Assembly (NCBI GenBank): GCA_021324305.1
Contig: JAJPJI010000033.1
Coordinates: 1 to 64,000 of the forward strand
Direction: 5' to 3'
Source: Gammaproteobacteria bacterium
GTDB taxonomy: Bacteria > Pseudomonadota > Gammaproteobacteria > DSM-16500
DNA: 64,000 nucleotides
Shown piece after piece: positions 55,329-63,849 of the stretch. Positions within the stretch are counted from its first letter, which is position 1. Each line of letters opens with the position of its first letter. The notes beneath the pieces are model-generated. The model was not told the origin of the DNA. It was given only the letters and a program-made list of their open reading frames with translations, and did not search any database. The position numbers were made by a program, and so were the translations under genes.

Positions 55329-56410
55329 GTTTTCTGATTTTGGACTGGCGCCTGCAAGGCCATGACCAATTGCAGTATCAAACCGCGCAAGTCTCTCAAA
55401 TCACGAACAAAAGCTGTGATCAATGTCCTGGCGGGCGAGATTTCCAATAACTCAAGGCTGGTGGGCATGATACGCTGCATGGATTTTTCAAGCTCAGCTA
55501 TATCACTGGTAAAATCAGATTTTGCATCGGTTAACCGGTTATACTGAAAATAATCAATTAACATACCCAGTAGTTCCTGGTTTTTCGACATAACATTCGC
55601 AATCTCATCTGACAGTGCCTGAAATATTAATGGATCCGCATCCTGATAGAGAATGTATTCCATGGAAAACAATACTTCGGTAATCCGCTCCAGATTAACC
55701 AGGAAAAATCGGAGCCCCGCACGCACACCGCGATTGAATCCTGTTTCATAAACCCACTCCGGATACATTCCATGCTGAGTTTGCAACGTGTTTTCAACTT
55801 CAAGCTTCTTCCTGATAATGCCTTCATCCAGCCGCCCTACACCCTGAATACTGTCTTTCATAACCTGCGAATAACTGTTTAATGCATTCAGTATCGGGAT
55901 AATGCCTTTCGTAAACTCTTCATTGATCCTCGCGGGGAATATGATCATGCCGCCCATAATTCCGATGACCGCTCCGATCAACGCATCAAACACCCTGTTT
56001 TGCATATATTGCCCCGAATGAATAGGCGACAATGTTGCAATCAGCATGATTATCGAGAAATACACCATCAGAAAAAATGTCTTGTTCGCCTGCGGTCTGT
56101 CCAGAAACGCCAGATAACTGCTAATGACAAATAGTATTGCAAGCAACAGATAAACCGCCTGATTCTGTTCAACACTTGTCATCAAAAATGCCGAAACAAT
56201 AATGGCCGCGATCATGATCAGGAAAAATATCATCCCCTGCCTTACTGGCGTGCCTCTTGTCGTCTGACTTACCATAAAAGCAGACAAGACAACCCAGTAC
56301 TCACCGCTATACGAATATTGCGAATTCACAATGACCGAAACAAAAACAGTCAGGCCTACAGACAATGCCTGGCGCAAGTAAAACGATTTAAAATAGTTTC
56401 GAATCAGCAT
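55325..56410 (-). CDS. FUSC family membrane protein
   Basis: A 361-residue protein. About six membrane segments (YSGEYWVVLSAFMV, AVYLLLAILFVISSYLAF, AKFFLMVYFSIIML-like stretch, ALIGAVIGIMGGMIIFPA) come first, then a long helical cytoplasmic domain. YWVVLSAF and GGMIIFPA resemble the FUSC superfamily of putative aromatic-acid or drug exporters. The ATG at 56410 has GGA 7 bases upstream; the frame runs to a TTG at 56422. It follows another FUSC gene by about 38 bp. Confidence 0.78.
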   Translation of the reverse strand: MLIRNYFKSFYLRQALSVGLTVFVSVIVNSQYSYSGEYWVVLSAFMVSQTTRGTPVRQGMIFFLIMIAAIIVSAFLMTSVEQNQAVYLLLAILFVISSYLAFLDRPQANKTFFLMVYFSIIMLIATLSPIHSGQYMQNRVFDALIGAVIGIMGGMIIFPARINEEFTKGIIPILNALNSYSQVMKDSIQGVGRLDEGIIRKKLEVENTLQTQHGMYPEWVYETGFNRGVRAGLRFFLVNLERITEVLFSMEYILYQDADPLIFQALSDEIANVMSKNQELLGMLIDYFQYNRLTDAKSDFTSDIAELEKSMQRIMPTSLELLEISPARTLITAFVRDLRDLRGLILQLVMALQAPVQNQKT

Positions 56411-56448
56411 GCACATTTCCAATTCAATAACGAATCAATCGCAATTCC

Positions 56449-57528
56449 TCAGGAATAACTGCTGGCTTCCGGAAGGACTCTTTTCAGATAAGCATCTATT
56501 GCATTGCAAAAACACTTGAGGCTATTGATAAAAAGCAAAAACACCAATGGTTCACGCGCGGCAACCTGCAGCACGTTAGTATAATTCTCTTCGAGACGCT
56601 TGATATGCCGGACAAGAGCGTCTGTATCAAGATGATAATTTCTATTCATGACCCGCATCATCATTCCCTCGATGACTCTCCCGATCTCATTTGAAACCGC
56701 GGATAATTCCTGTAGACAGACAGAAAAGGTCGCATGATCTGTGACTCGTCGCCGTAACTGAGAATAATCCAGCATGTTGTCATACAATAAATCCAGCCTC
56801 CCCAGAAGAAAAGCGTAGTAGCCGCTTTCACTCTCATCCATTTTTCTGCTTGCCAGACTGATTATTTCTCTTAAACGTCTGATTGATTGCATATATCTGT
56901 TTTTTTGTAAATGCAGCCGCCTCTCATAAAGATAAATATTGTCTGGATACTCCGCATCGATAAAGCACGAAAAAATTTCTTCATTTACTTTTTTCAGATT
57001 TCGAAGCGTTATCACAACAAATGATTGCAACTCGTTACGGACAAAGTATGGATAGAATAGCACCTGAAAAAACAAAGCAATCCCCATGCCAAACGTTATT
57101 ATCAAAAATCGATTCGCGATGATCAACACAGGCGCAGGCAGCTCACCAGACATAATGGCAAACAGATTGATTACAAATGCCACAAAAAAATACTCCGAGT
57201 ATCGCAGACTGACAGCAACACACGAGATTGTCAGCATAAACAGAAACACAGCGAGGATAAACGGATAAAATGCCAGACATGCGGACAGAAATGCGGAGAA
57301 TGCCGCTATTAATCCTGCAACCAGAATTACCGTGATTCTGCGTTTAAATGAGTCCCCATGCGTAATCAATCCCAGGATACAGGCTGACCAGACCAACCAA
57401 TACTTTTGCGAGCTGCCAAGATAATCCTGAATAATAAATGCTGATGATGTAATCAGAATGAGATATAACAGACGCTTGATCACCAACGGTGCAATGATAA
57501 AACCCATCCCTGCCTTCTGATTCAGCAT
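56449..57528 (-). CDS. FUSC-like membrane protein
   Basis: A 359-residue protein with the same plan as its downstream neighbour: about six membrane segments (QKYWLVWSACILGLITHG, RITVILVAGLIAAFSAFLSAC, YFFVAFVINLFAIMSG, LIITFGMGIALFFQVLFYPYF) followed by a helical domain. It is divergent in sequence from the other two FUSC genes. AGGAG is 5 bases before the ATG. The two genes are on the same strand with a short gap, so probably one operon; substrate unknown. Confidence 0.75.
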   Translation of the reverse strand: MLNQKAGMGFIIAPLVIKRLLYLILITSSAFIIQDYLGSSQKYWLVWSACILGLITHGDSFKRRITVILVAGLIAAFSAFLSACLAFYPFILAVFLFMLTISCVAVSLRYSEYFFVAFVINLFAIMSGELPAPVLIIANRFLIITFGMGIALFFQVLFYPYFVRNELQSFVVITLRNLKKVNEEIFSCFIDAEYPDNIYLYERRLHLQKNRYMQSIRRLREIISLASRKMDESESGYYAFLLGRLDLLYDNMLDYSQLRRRVTDHATFSVCLQELSAVSNEIGRVIEGMMMRVMNRNYHLDTDALVRHIKRLEENYTNVLQVAAREPLVFLLFINSLKCFCNAIDAYLKRVLPEASSYS

Positions 57529-57682
57529 TGCTTCTCCTGGCTTTAATTCATGCTAATCCCAAGCATGCTCCTGTTTTTCCAAAAATGCAGCGTTCATGAT
57601 TGTGAGTCAGCTATTCTTTGCTAGTCTGACGGCATACAGAGATATTAACAAGACTTATATTCTCTCACGACAAGGCATAAAA

Positions 57683-57709
57683 AAAGGGGTAGACAGTGCC
57701 TACCCCTTT
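57683..57709 (-). terminator. Intrinsic terminator after petC
   Basis: AAAGGGGTAG pairs with CTACCCCTTT around a 7-base loop, followed on the minus strand by TTTTT. It lies 26 bp after the petC stop and ends the petABC operon. The 200 bp on its other side toward the FUSC gene show nothing else. Confidence 0.88.
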
Positions 57710-57734
57710 AGCAGAATCTGATAACTAATACAGC

Positions 57735-58427
57735 CTATTGTCTGGTCTTTTTTACATCCTTCCAGTATTCTTTTTTCAGCAAATACATCATCACAAACAG
57801 GATTACAAGAAAACCAAGCACCCAGTATCCCAGTCGTTCCTGTTCAGCATGATAGGGTTCAGCTGCATAAGCAAGGAATGTAACAACATCAGCAACCGCC
57901 TTATCAAACTCTTCTGGCGTCATGCTTCCCTGTTTGACCGGCTTGACCAAATCATACCACTGTACCTGATTAAGCAAGTCATGCATGGGCTTTTCAACGA
58001 GCACCTGCTCTCCCTGGAATGGAGCGACAATCGCCGGCATCGCGGTTCCCGGGAATATCAGATTATTTACACCCGACGCAGTCGCTGGATCTTTATAGAA
58101 ACTGTGCAGATAGGTATAAATCCAGTCAACACCACGCACATCCGCTTCAAGCGACAAATCAGGAGGTGTCACGCCGTTAATGCTGATTGGTTTTTTATCA
58201 GTCACTATCCCTGCATCCTTTGCTACCTTGTCATAACGCAAATAAGTCAGCGTATGACAACTCATGCAATTGGTAGCGAAGAACTTCGCACCGCGCTTCA
58301 CAGCATCCATATCAAATTCATTGATGGGCGCGGTCGCCAGTTGTAATCCTTCAAATTTTTGCTCTTCTGCCCAGAGTTGGGAAGAAAATAACACTAACAA
58401 AATAGCTAATATATAACGCTTCATCAT
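57735..58427 (-). CDS. petC: Cytochrome c1 of the bc1 complex
   Basis: A 230-residue exported protein with a signal peptide (ILAILLVLFSSQLWAEE), the heme-binding motif CMSCH at about residues 54-58, and a C-terminal membrane anchor (YWVLGFLVILFVMMYLL). PPDLSLEADVRG and GTAMPAIVAPF contribute to the heme ligand region. It passes electrons from the Rieske protein to soluble or bound cytochrome c. Its ATG overlaps the petB stop by 4 bp. Confidence 0.95.
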   Translation of the reverse strand: MMKRYILAILLVLFSSQLWAEEQKFEGLQLATAPINEFDMDAVKRGAKFFATNCMSCHTLTYLRYDKVAKDAGIVTDKKPISINGVTPPDLSLEADVRGVDWIYTYLHSFYKDPATASGVNNLIFPGTAMPAIVAPFQGEQVLVEKPMHDLLNQVQWYDLVKPVKQGSMTPEEFDKAVADVVTFLAYAAEPYHAEQERLGYWVLGFLVILFVMMYLLKKEYWKDVKKTRQ

Positions 58428-59659
58428 CCAGTGACCCGTTCCGGTAAAGGTTTAGTTTTTTCTCTTGATGAGTAAAATGGCATTAGCAAGAAGAAGCCAA
58501 AATAGCCCAGCGTGAATACGCGAGCCATTATCGTGCGCAACGGTGAAACTCCTTCATGGCCAAGATACCCAAGTCCAATAAAGCATATGACAAAGACCAC
58601 AATTGCAATCTTTGAATACGTGCCCTTGTAACGAATTGAGCGCACCTTGCTGCGATCCAGCCATGGCAGCACAAACATGATGGCAATGCCTGCTGCCATT
58701 GTCATGAGCCCCAACAATTTGTTTGGAATCGCGCGCAACATGGCATAGAAAGGTGTCATATACCATACTGGCGAAATCTCAGGCGGTGTCACCATTGGGT
58801 TTGCAGGTATGAAATTGTCCGGCTCAAGGAAAAGCCCGCCAAATTTCGGCGTAAAGAACACCACAATACAAAAAACGAAGAGGAACACGACCACACCCAC
58901 CAGGTCTTTAACTGTGTAATATGGATGGAATGGAATACCATCAAGCGGCACGCCATTTTTGTCTTTCTTTTCCTTGATGTCGATACCATCCGGATTGTTT
59001 GAACCTACATGATGCAGGGCGACCAGATGGACAAACACAAACACAGCCAACAGCAATGGAATGGCAATGACATGTAAAGAGAAAAAGCGGTGGAGTGAAA
59101 CGCCTGTCACACTGAATCCGCCGCGTAACCAGGTGAGGATCAGGTCACCCATATACGGGATGGCGCTGGCAAACGATGTGATAACCGCAGCTCCCCAGTA
59201 AGACATCTGGCCCCAGGGCAGAACATAACCCGTGAATGCCTCGACCAGCAGACAGAAATAGATAACCATACCTATCAGCCACACTAATTCACGAGGCTTC
59301 CTGTACGATCCGTAAATCAAGCCGCGATACATGTGCAAATAGACAACAGTAAAGAATGCCGATGCGCCAGTCGTATGCATAAACCGCAACAGCCACCCAT
59401 AACGGACTTCGCGCATGATATGCTGAACTGAAGCGAACGACCCATCCGCAGTTGGCGTATACTCCATGACCAGCCAGATCCCTGTCACGATTTGCATGAC
59501 GAATACAAGCAAGGAAAAAGAGCCAAAGAAATACCAGAAGTTAAAATTCCGCGGTGCGTAATATTCACTTAAATGTTTTTTCCAGAATTCAGTCCATGGA
59601 TATCGCTTGTCGATCCATTCCATGAACGCGCTTTTAGAACTTAAATCTTTGTCAGTCAT
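58424..59659 (-). CDS. petB: Cytochrome b of the bc1 complex
   Basis: A 411-residue, eight-segment protein. WYFFGSFSLLVFVMQIVTGIWLV, the heme-ligand histidines (RFMHTTGASAFF and SLHVIAIPLLLAV), GYVLPWGQMSYWGAAV and the quinol-site PPEISPVWYMTPFYAMLRAIP are conserved (the PEWY motif appears as PVWY). AAGGAG lies 13 bases before the ATG, slightly long. Second gene of petABC; oxidises quinol and drives proton translocation. Confidence 0.96.
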   Translation of the reverse strand: MTDKDLSSKSAFMEWIDKRYPWTEFWKKHLSEYYAPRNFNFWYFFGSFSLLVFVMQIVTGIWLVMEYTPTADGSFASVQHIMREVRYGWLLRFMHTTGASAFFTVVYLHMYRGLIYGSYRKPRELVWLIGMVIYFCLLVEAFTGYVLPWGQMSYWGAAVITSFASAIPYMGDLILTWLRGGFSVTGVSLHRFFSLHVIAIPLLLAVFVFVHLVALHHVGSNNPDGIDIKEKKDKNGVPLDGIPFHPYYTVKDLVGVVVFLFVFCIVVFFTPKFGGLFLEPDNFIPANPMVTPPEISPVWYMTPFYAMLRAIPNKLLGLMTMAAGIAIMFVLPWLDRSKVRSIRYKGTYSKIAIVVFVICFIGLGYLGHEGVSPLRTIMARVFTLGYFGFFLLMPFYSSREKTKPLPERVTG

Positions 59660-59685
59660 TATTTTTATTCAACTCCTTCCGTGCG

Positions 59686-60291
59686 TTAGCTAATGGAAAT
59701 TGCGCCTTGAACCCCTTCCTGATCTTCACCGATCATGATTTCCGTATCACTGACATACATGTGCCGCGGAATTTTAAGGTTTAGAGGAGCCGGAACATTT
59801 TGAAATACTCTGCCAGACAAATCATATCTGGAACCATGGCAGGGACAATAGAAGCCGCCCAGCCAATCTGGCGATACACTTCCTGCATCGGGCCTGTAAG
59901 TGGGAACACAACCCAAGTGGGTACAAATACCAATTGCAATCAAGAATTGAGGTTTAATGGAACGGTGTATGTTCTTGCAGTATTCCGGCTGTTGATCTTG
60001 CTCAGAGAGCGGATCACGCAAGATGTTATTTAGCTTTGCAAGTGAATCCAGCATTTCCTGATCACGATAGATAATCCAGATTGGCATGCCGCGCCATGGA
60101 ACGGTTAACTGCTCTCTTGGCTTCATGCTGCTAATGTCAATTTTCATTGGCGCTGCAGCAGCTTCCGTATCAGCGCTGGGCATCCAGTATTGAAAAAATG
60201 GGACAGAAGCTGCAGCCAATCCAACTCCACCTACTGCAGTTGTCGCTAGGCGCAAGAAACATCGCCGCTTTTGATCTATTTCATCCGTCAC
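59686..60291 (-). CDS. petA: Rieske iron-sulfur subunit of the bc1 complex
   Basis: A 201-residue protein. A twin-arginine-like leader and anchor is seen at the start (QKRRCFLRLATTAVGGVGLAAA), and the 2Fe-2S ligands are CTHLGC and CPCHGS. It is probably exported by the Tat system, whose genes are about 2 kb away. The start is a GTG at 60291 with AAGGA 7 bases upstream. First gene of petABC, with a promoter-like sequence about 85 bp upstream. Confidence 0.95.
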   Translation of the reverse strand: MTDEIDQKRRCFLRLATTAVGGVGLAAASVPFFQYWMPSADTEAAAAPMKIDISSMKPREQLTVPWRGMPIWIIYRDQEMLDSLAKLNNILRDPLSEQDQQPEYCKNIHRSIKPQFLIAIGICTHLGCVPTYRPDAGSVSPDWLGGFYCPCHGSRYDLSGRVFQNVPAPLNLKIPRHMYVSDTEIMIGEDQEGVQGAISIS

Positions 60292-60375
60292 GCTTATGTC
60301 CTTACTCGACTATTATTGTTTTAGATTAAATCACACCATACGCTGCACATTAAAAGCGTCATTGATTACAGCGAG

Positions 60376-60404
60376 GTATAAAGTTCGTAAGTTTAATCAT
60401 TCAA
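60376..60404 (-). promoter_or_regulatory. Predicted sigma70-type promoter of petABC
   Basis: On the minus strand TTGAAT and TTATAC are separated by 17 bp, about 85 bp upstream of the petA GTG. This is a fair -35/-10 match; no operator is evident. Confidence 0.45.
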
Positions 60405-60417
60405 AAAAGAGATAGCT

Positions 60418-60439
60418 AGGGTTTTTATATAAAAACCCT
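60418..60439. terminator. Palindrome between birA and petA
   Basis: A 22-bp perfect palindrome, AGGGTTTTTA / TAAAAACCCT around TA. On the minus strand it is followed, after a few bases, by TCTCTTTTTT, so it may end the tat-birA transcript before the petABC promoter. The 299-bp gap holds nothing else that I can support. Confidence 0.6.
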
Positions 60440-60590
60440 GTGGCACCTCATTTTTTAATCAAAGTCCGCTTTTTGGGATTGCTCCCATCATCATCCTGAT
60501 ATCGGGGGAAGATTTATACAGAGGAATATAAAAAATTTCAATGGGTTTCAAATGGAGCAGAAATGAAAACGAGTTTCCGTCAACATTTTC

Positions 60591-61589
60591 CTAGGATGTC
60601 TTTTTCACGATGGACGTATCACCCGAAGAAAATGCGCGCAGCGTCCCGTCTTCGAGCTGCAATATCAGATGTCCCTGATCATTAATTCCCGTGACGGTTC
60701 CTCGAATTGTTTCATTGATGTTTTTTACTGTGACGTCCTGATTGGTCAGGCAGTCTGCGCTTTTCCACTCATCTATAAATGCCCGCAAACCATTAACATC
60801 GAACTGCCTCAAATAAACAAGCAAATTGTTAATCAAACGCGCACATAATTCACTTCTGTCCACATAGACATTAAGAATTCGTTGCAGTGAAGTCCATGCC
60901 TGGGATATATGGTTATACCCATCATCCATCATGTTAACATTGACGCCGATACCGATAATCACCTGGCACTCGCCATGAGTTTCAGCCTGTATTTCTATCA
61001 GGCTGCCAGAAATTTTATTGCCCGCGTACAAGATATCGTTTGGCCATTTCACATACAGATGTTCACGGATGCCATAACTCTTAAGCGTTTTTAAAACAGC
61101 GAGGCTGACCACCAGACTGAGCCCTGACAATTCGCTCACGTCTTTTTGAAAATGATACAAACAGGACAGATAAACGTTTTTGCCAAAAGGAGAATACCAT
61201 TCCCGGTTTAATCTGCCTCTACCATGCGACTGTTGCTCAGAGAGACAGATTTTTATGCTGTTTGCATTCCTGACCGACTTGATCTTCAGGGATTTCAAAT
61301 ATTCATTTGTCGAATCAATGTTTTCAAAAATGCTAAATTCAACATTTTCGCTGGTGACATTCTTTTTGATTTTATTCACATCAAGCAGGACCAACGGTTC
61401 CAATAATGCATACCCCTTGCCTTTGATTGAATCGATTCTGATATTGTTGCTTTCCAGCTTTTTGATGAACTTCCAGACTGCGCTGCGGGTCATTTGCAGT
61501 TTTTCACCCATGGTCGTCCCATCATGATACTCACCATCACTCAATATGTTGACGACTTTTACAAAATTGGCATTGAGCTTCTTGTTCAT
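60591..61589 (-). CDS. birA: Bifunctional biotin ligase/biotin operon repressor BirA
   Basis: A 332-residue protein with an N-terminal winged helix-turn-helix (GEYHDGTTMGEKLQMTRSAVWKFIKKLES) and a biotin ligase catalytic domain: the LSEQQSHGRGRLNREWYSPFGKNVYLSC motif carries the GRGRxxRxW biotin-AMP loop, KWPNDILYAGNKISG follows, and the C-terminal SH3-like domain is present. It attaches biotin to carboxylases and can repress biotin synthesis genes. Its start overlaps the tatC stop by 4 bp, so it is translated with tatABC. Confidence 0.94.
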   Translation of the reverse strand: MNKKLNANFVKVVNILSDGEYHDGTTMGEKLQMTRSAVWKFIKKLESNNIRIDSIKGKGYALLEPLVLLDVNKIKKNVTSENVEFSIFENIDSTNEYLKSLKIKSVRNANSIKICLSEQQSHGRGRLNREWYSPFGKNVYLSCLYHFQKDVSELSGLSLVVSLAVLKTLKSYGIREHLYVKWPNDILYAGNKISGSLIEIQAETHGECQVIIGIGVNVNMMDDGYNHISQAWTSLQRILNVYVDRSELCARLINNLLVYLRQFDVNGLRAFIDEWKSADCLTNQDVTVKNINETIRGTVTGINDQGHLILQLEDGTLRAFSSGDTSIVKKTS

Positions 61590-62329
61590 TTGGGTTTCTC
61601 TTTCACAAAACGCGACAACAATATTCCTGATTCATACAACATCCAGACAGGCACAGCCAGCAGCGTCTGTGACAATACGTCTGGCGGAGCCAGCAGCATA
61701 CCGATCACAAATGCACCAACAATAGCGTATGAGCGCATTTTAATAAATTTGGCGCGGCTTACCATGCCGGTTAATACCAGCAAAACCATGACAATCGGAA
61801 TTTCGAAAAGACCGCCAAATACAAGCAGCAGCTTGGTAGTAAAATCCAGATATTCACTGATGTCCGGGCTCAGCATGACACCCTGCGGCGCGACCCGCGA
61901 CAGGAAATGAAAGAGCATCGGGAATATCACAAAATAGGCGAACGCAAGGCCGCTATAAAATAAAAAACCACTCATCAGCATGAACGGCCAGATAAGCCGG
62001 CGCTCGTGACCATACAAGGCGGGAGCAATGAACGCCCACAACTGGTAAAGAAAGAAAGGCACGGTCAGGATCATGGAGGCCATAAAGGCAAGCTTGAACG
62101 GCACAAAAAAAGGAGAAACAATTTGCGTGGCGATCAAATGTCCTTGGGGCAAAAACTTCAATAAAGGCAGTGCAAGCCAGGTATAAAGATTATTTGCAAA
62201 ATATAACAGGACAGAAAAAACAGCAAAAAGAACAATCAATGAATACATCAATCGAGAACGCAATTCCGTCAGGAAATATACAGCATTTGACACGCTTGCC
62301 GGACTATTACTGCTCACTCTTCCGCTCAT
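61586..62329 (-). CDS. tatC: Sec-independent translocase protein TatC
   Basis: About 247 residues with six membrane segments. LTELRSRLMYSLIVL is the diagnostic N-terminal segment with the conserved L-x-E-L-R motif; PFFLYQLWAFIAPALYGHERR and FGGLFEIPIVMVLLVL are also typical. I took the ATG at 62329 (MSGRV), which overlaps the end of tatB; the frame could extend to 62359. TatC binds the twin-arginine signal of proteins such as the Rieske subunit. Confidence 0.93.
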   Translation of the reverse strand: MSGRVSSNSPASVSNAVYFLTELRSRLMYSLIVLFAVFSVLLYFANNLYTWLALPLLKFLPQGHLIATQIVSPFFVPFKLAFMASMILTVPFFLYQLWAFIAPALYGHERRLIWPFMLMSGFLFYSGLAFAYFVIFPMLFHFLSRVAPQGVMLSPDISEYLDFTTKLLLVFGGLFEIPIVMVLLVLTGMVSRAKFIKMRSYAIVGAFVIGMLLAPPDVLSQTLLAVPVWMLYESGILLSRFVKEKPK

Positions 62330-62507
62330 TGGGTTTCTCAACCGTATCAATAAAGCCATTCATTTCATCTTTCACCTTGGCAAACATTCGCCGCAGGGTT
62401 TGCGCAAAACGTCCCAGGGTAAAGGCGACATCTGGTAACTGCTCCGGCTTGATCACCAGCAATGCGATCAATAAAATGACAACAACTTCACTGATACTGA
62501 AATTCAC
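62307..62507 (-). CDS. tatB: Sec-independent translocase protein TatB, short form
   Basis: A 66-residue protein: one N-terminal membrane segment (SISEVVVILLIALLVIKPEQLP) then an amphipathic helix (LGRFAQTLRRMFAKVKDEM), the TatB layout with the PEQLP motif after the membrane segment. It is much shorter than the ~170-residue E. coli TatB. The start is a GTG that overlaps the tatA stop by 4 bp. Its end overlaps tatC, whose chosen start lies inside it. Confidence 0.85.
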   Translation of the reverse strand: MNFSISEVVVILLIALLVIKPEQLPDVAFTLGRFAQTLRRMFAKVKDEMNGFIDTVEKPNERKSEQ

Positions 62508-62671
62508 TGTTTGCTTCCTTCCTTCTCATCCTGATCTTCCTGCAAACCTTTACGAAAGCTTCGAATGGCAACCGCCAGGTCATTGCCAATATCACGCAAT
62601 CGCTGTGTACCAAAAACCATCATGAGAATCAGGAAAATCAGCAGTAACGAGCCAAAGTTTCGAAAACCCAT
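62504..62671 (-). CDS. tatA: Sec-independent translocase protein TatA
   Basis: A 55-residue protein read from the gap: MGFRNFGSLLLIFLILMMVF is the membrane segment and GTQRLRDIGNDLAVAIRSFR the amphipathic helix, ending KEGSKQ. GAGG lies upstream of the ATG (62671) in the sequence AGCGAGGAGATGAACT. The plan agrees with TatA. It is the first gene of tatABC-birA, and tatB overlaps its stop by 4 bp. Confidence 0.88.
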   Translation of the reverse strand: MGFRNFGSLLLIFLILMMVFGTQRLRDIGNDLAVAIRSFRKGLQEDQDEKEGSKQ

Positions 62672-62685
62672 AGTTCATCTCCTCG

Positions 62686-62895
62686 CTAGGGTTGATGCGG
62701 AGTAATCCACCCCATAGCATAAGCCAACATCAGAATTAAAAATAACAGCAGCGACAACAATATTCGCCACGTCAGCGCTTTCACGCTCCGGTTTGAACTC
62801 TTCTTATCATGAACAAGAAAGTATAAAGCACTTCCCAATGAAAAAAAGATAAAACCCAGCAATATGATAAGAATCGCCTTGATAATTATTGTCAT
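62686..62895 (-). CDS. DUF2909 twin-transmembrane protein
   Basis: A 69-residue membrane protein with two hydrophobic segments (IIIKAILIILLGFIFFSLGSALYFL and LTWRILLSLLLFLILMLAYAMGWI) joined by a short polar loop. This is the DUF2909 (twin transmembrane) family, usually found between cox3 and the SURF1 gene. It starts 97 bp from the divergent SURF1 gene and ends 15 bp before tatA, so it may be cotranscribed with tat. ATG at 62895 chosen; a GTG at 62898 is also possible. Confidence 0.82.
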   Translation of the reverse strand: MTIIIKAILIILLGFIFFSLGSALYFLVHDKKSSNRSVKALTWRILLSLLLFLILMLAYAMGWITPHQP

Positions 62896-62991
62896 CACAC
62901 TACAATCCTACAATAAATTGTCCTGCACGGCTGTCTCTGTATAAAAAATGCATAAACGCCAGCAGCAGCACGGCGCATAGTATATTCACAT

Positions 62992-63720
62992 ATGACCAGG
63001 AATGCACCTAAAATGCCATTCAAGATACAAAACTGGAAGCTCTCCCTGTTGGCACTCCTCTTTATTTGCATATTCACCAGTTTGGGATTCTGGCAGTTAT
63101 CGCGTGCCAATCAAAAAAAGCTGCTGCTTGCTTCCTTTACTGAACGAACCATGCGTACTCCGCTGACCGTGCAGGATATCAATCATCCGGGTGACTGGCG
63201 GTTTTATCAGGCCCGGCTTGAAGGCTCATTTGATAATGCCCACACCATGCTGCTGGACAACAAAATTTACCAGGGGATGATTGGCTATGAAGTGTACACA
63301 CCATTTAAAGCATCCGGCATGGATACTCCCATTATGGTTGACAGAGGATTTATCCCCATTGGCAAGAGCCGCAAGGACTTGCCTGTCATCAAGAACATTA
63401 CCGGAAATATTACGATAACCGGCATGTTGAACTTGCCACCCACTTATGTCGCCCTGGGACAAATCTATGAAGCGCCCTCCATACGCTGGCCGCTGCGCAT
63501 CGAGTACGTTAATCTTTCAGAATTCCCGAAATTTCTAGGCTATAGTGTCTATCCTTACGTGTTAAATATCGAAGCAAGCGACTCGTCGGCATACGAAGTC
63601 AGATGGCAGCCTGTCACGATGAGCCCCGAGAAACACACCGCTTACGCAGTACAATGGTTTGCTTTGGCGCTCACCTTATTGATATTATTTGTCGCTCTAA
63701 ATCGTAAGCCTAAAGTATAG
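62992..63720 (+). CDS. SURF1 family cytochrome oxidase assembly protein
   Basis: A 242-residue protein with N- and C-terminal membrane segments (LSLLALLFICIFTSLGFWQLSRA and AVQWFALALTLLILFVAL). The SURF1 signatures FWQLSRA...K, YEVYTPF and VDRGFIPI are present, and HTAYAVQWFALA is typical of the C-terminal segment. SURF1 helps to build the heme a centre of cytochrome oxidase. It is separated from coxB-ctaD-ctaG-cox3 by about 15 kb but is followed by ctaA. Confidence 0.92.
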   Translation: MTRNAPKMPFKIQNWKLSLLALLFICIFTSLGFWQLSRANQKKLLLASFTERTMRTPLTVQDINHPGDWRFYQARLEGSFDNAHTMLLDNKIYQGMIGYEVYTPFKASGMDTPIMVDRGFIPIGKSRKDLPVIKNITGNITITGMLNLPPTYVALGQIYEAPSIRWPLRIEYVNLSEFPKFLGYSVYPYVLNIEASDSSAYEVRWQPVTMSPEKHTAYAVQWFALALTLLILFVALNRKPKV

Positions 63721-63849
63721 TTGCACGATAACACCAACTTACTTGTAACCTGATGCGTCTGGTTAATTAAAATCATTGAGGATTCATCACAGATGAAGAC
63801 CTGAAAGCTTCGTCAGAACCATTATAACTATCTTAATGAGGATACACTT

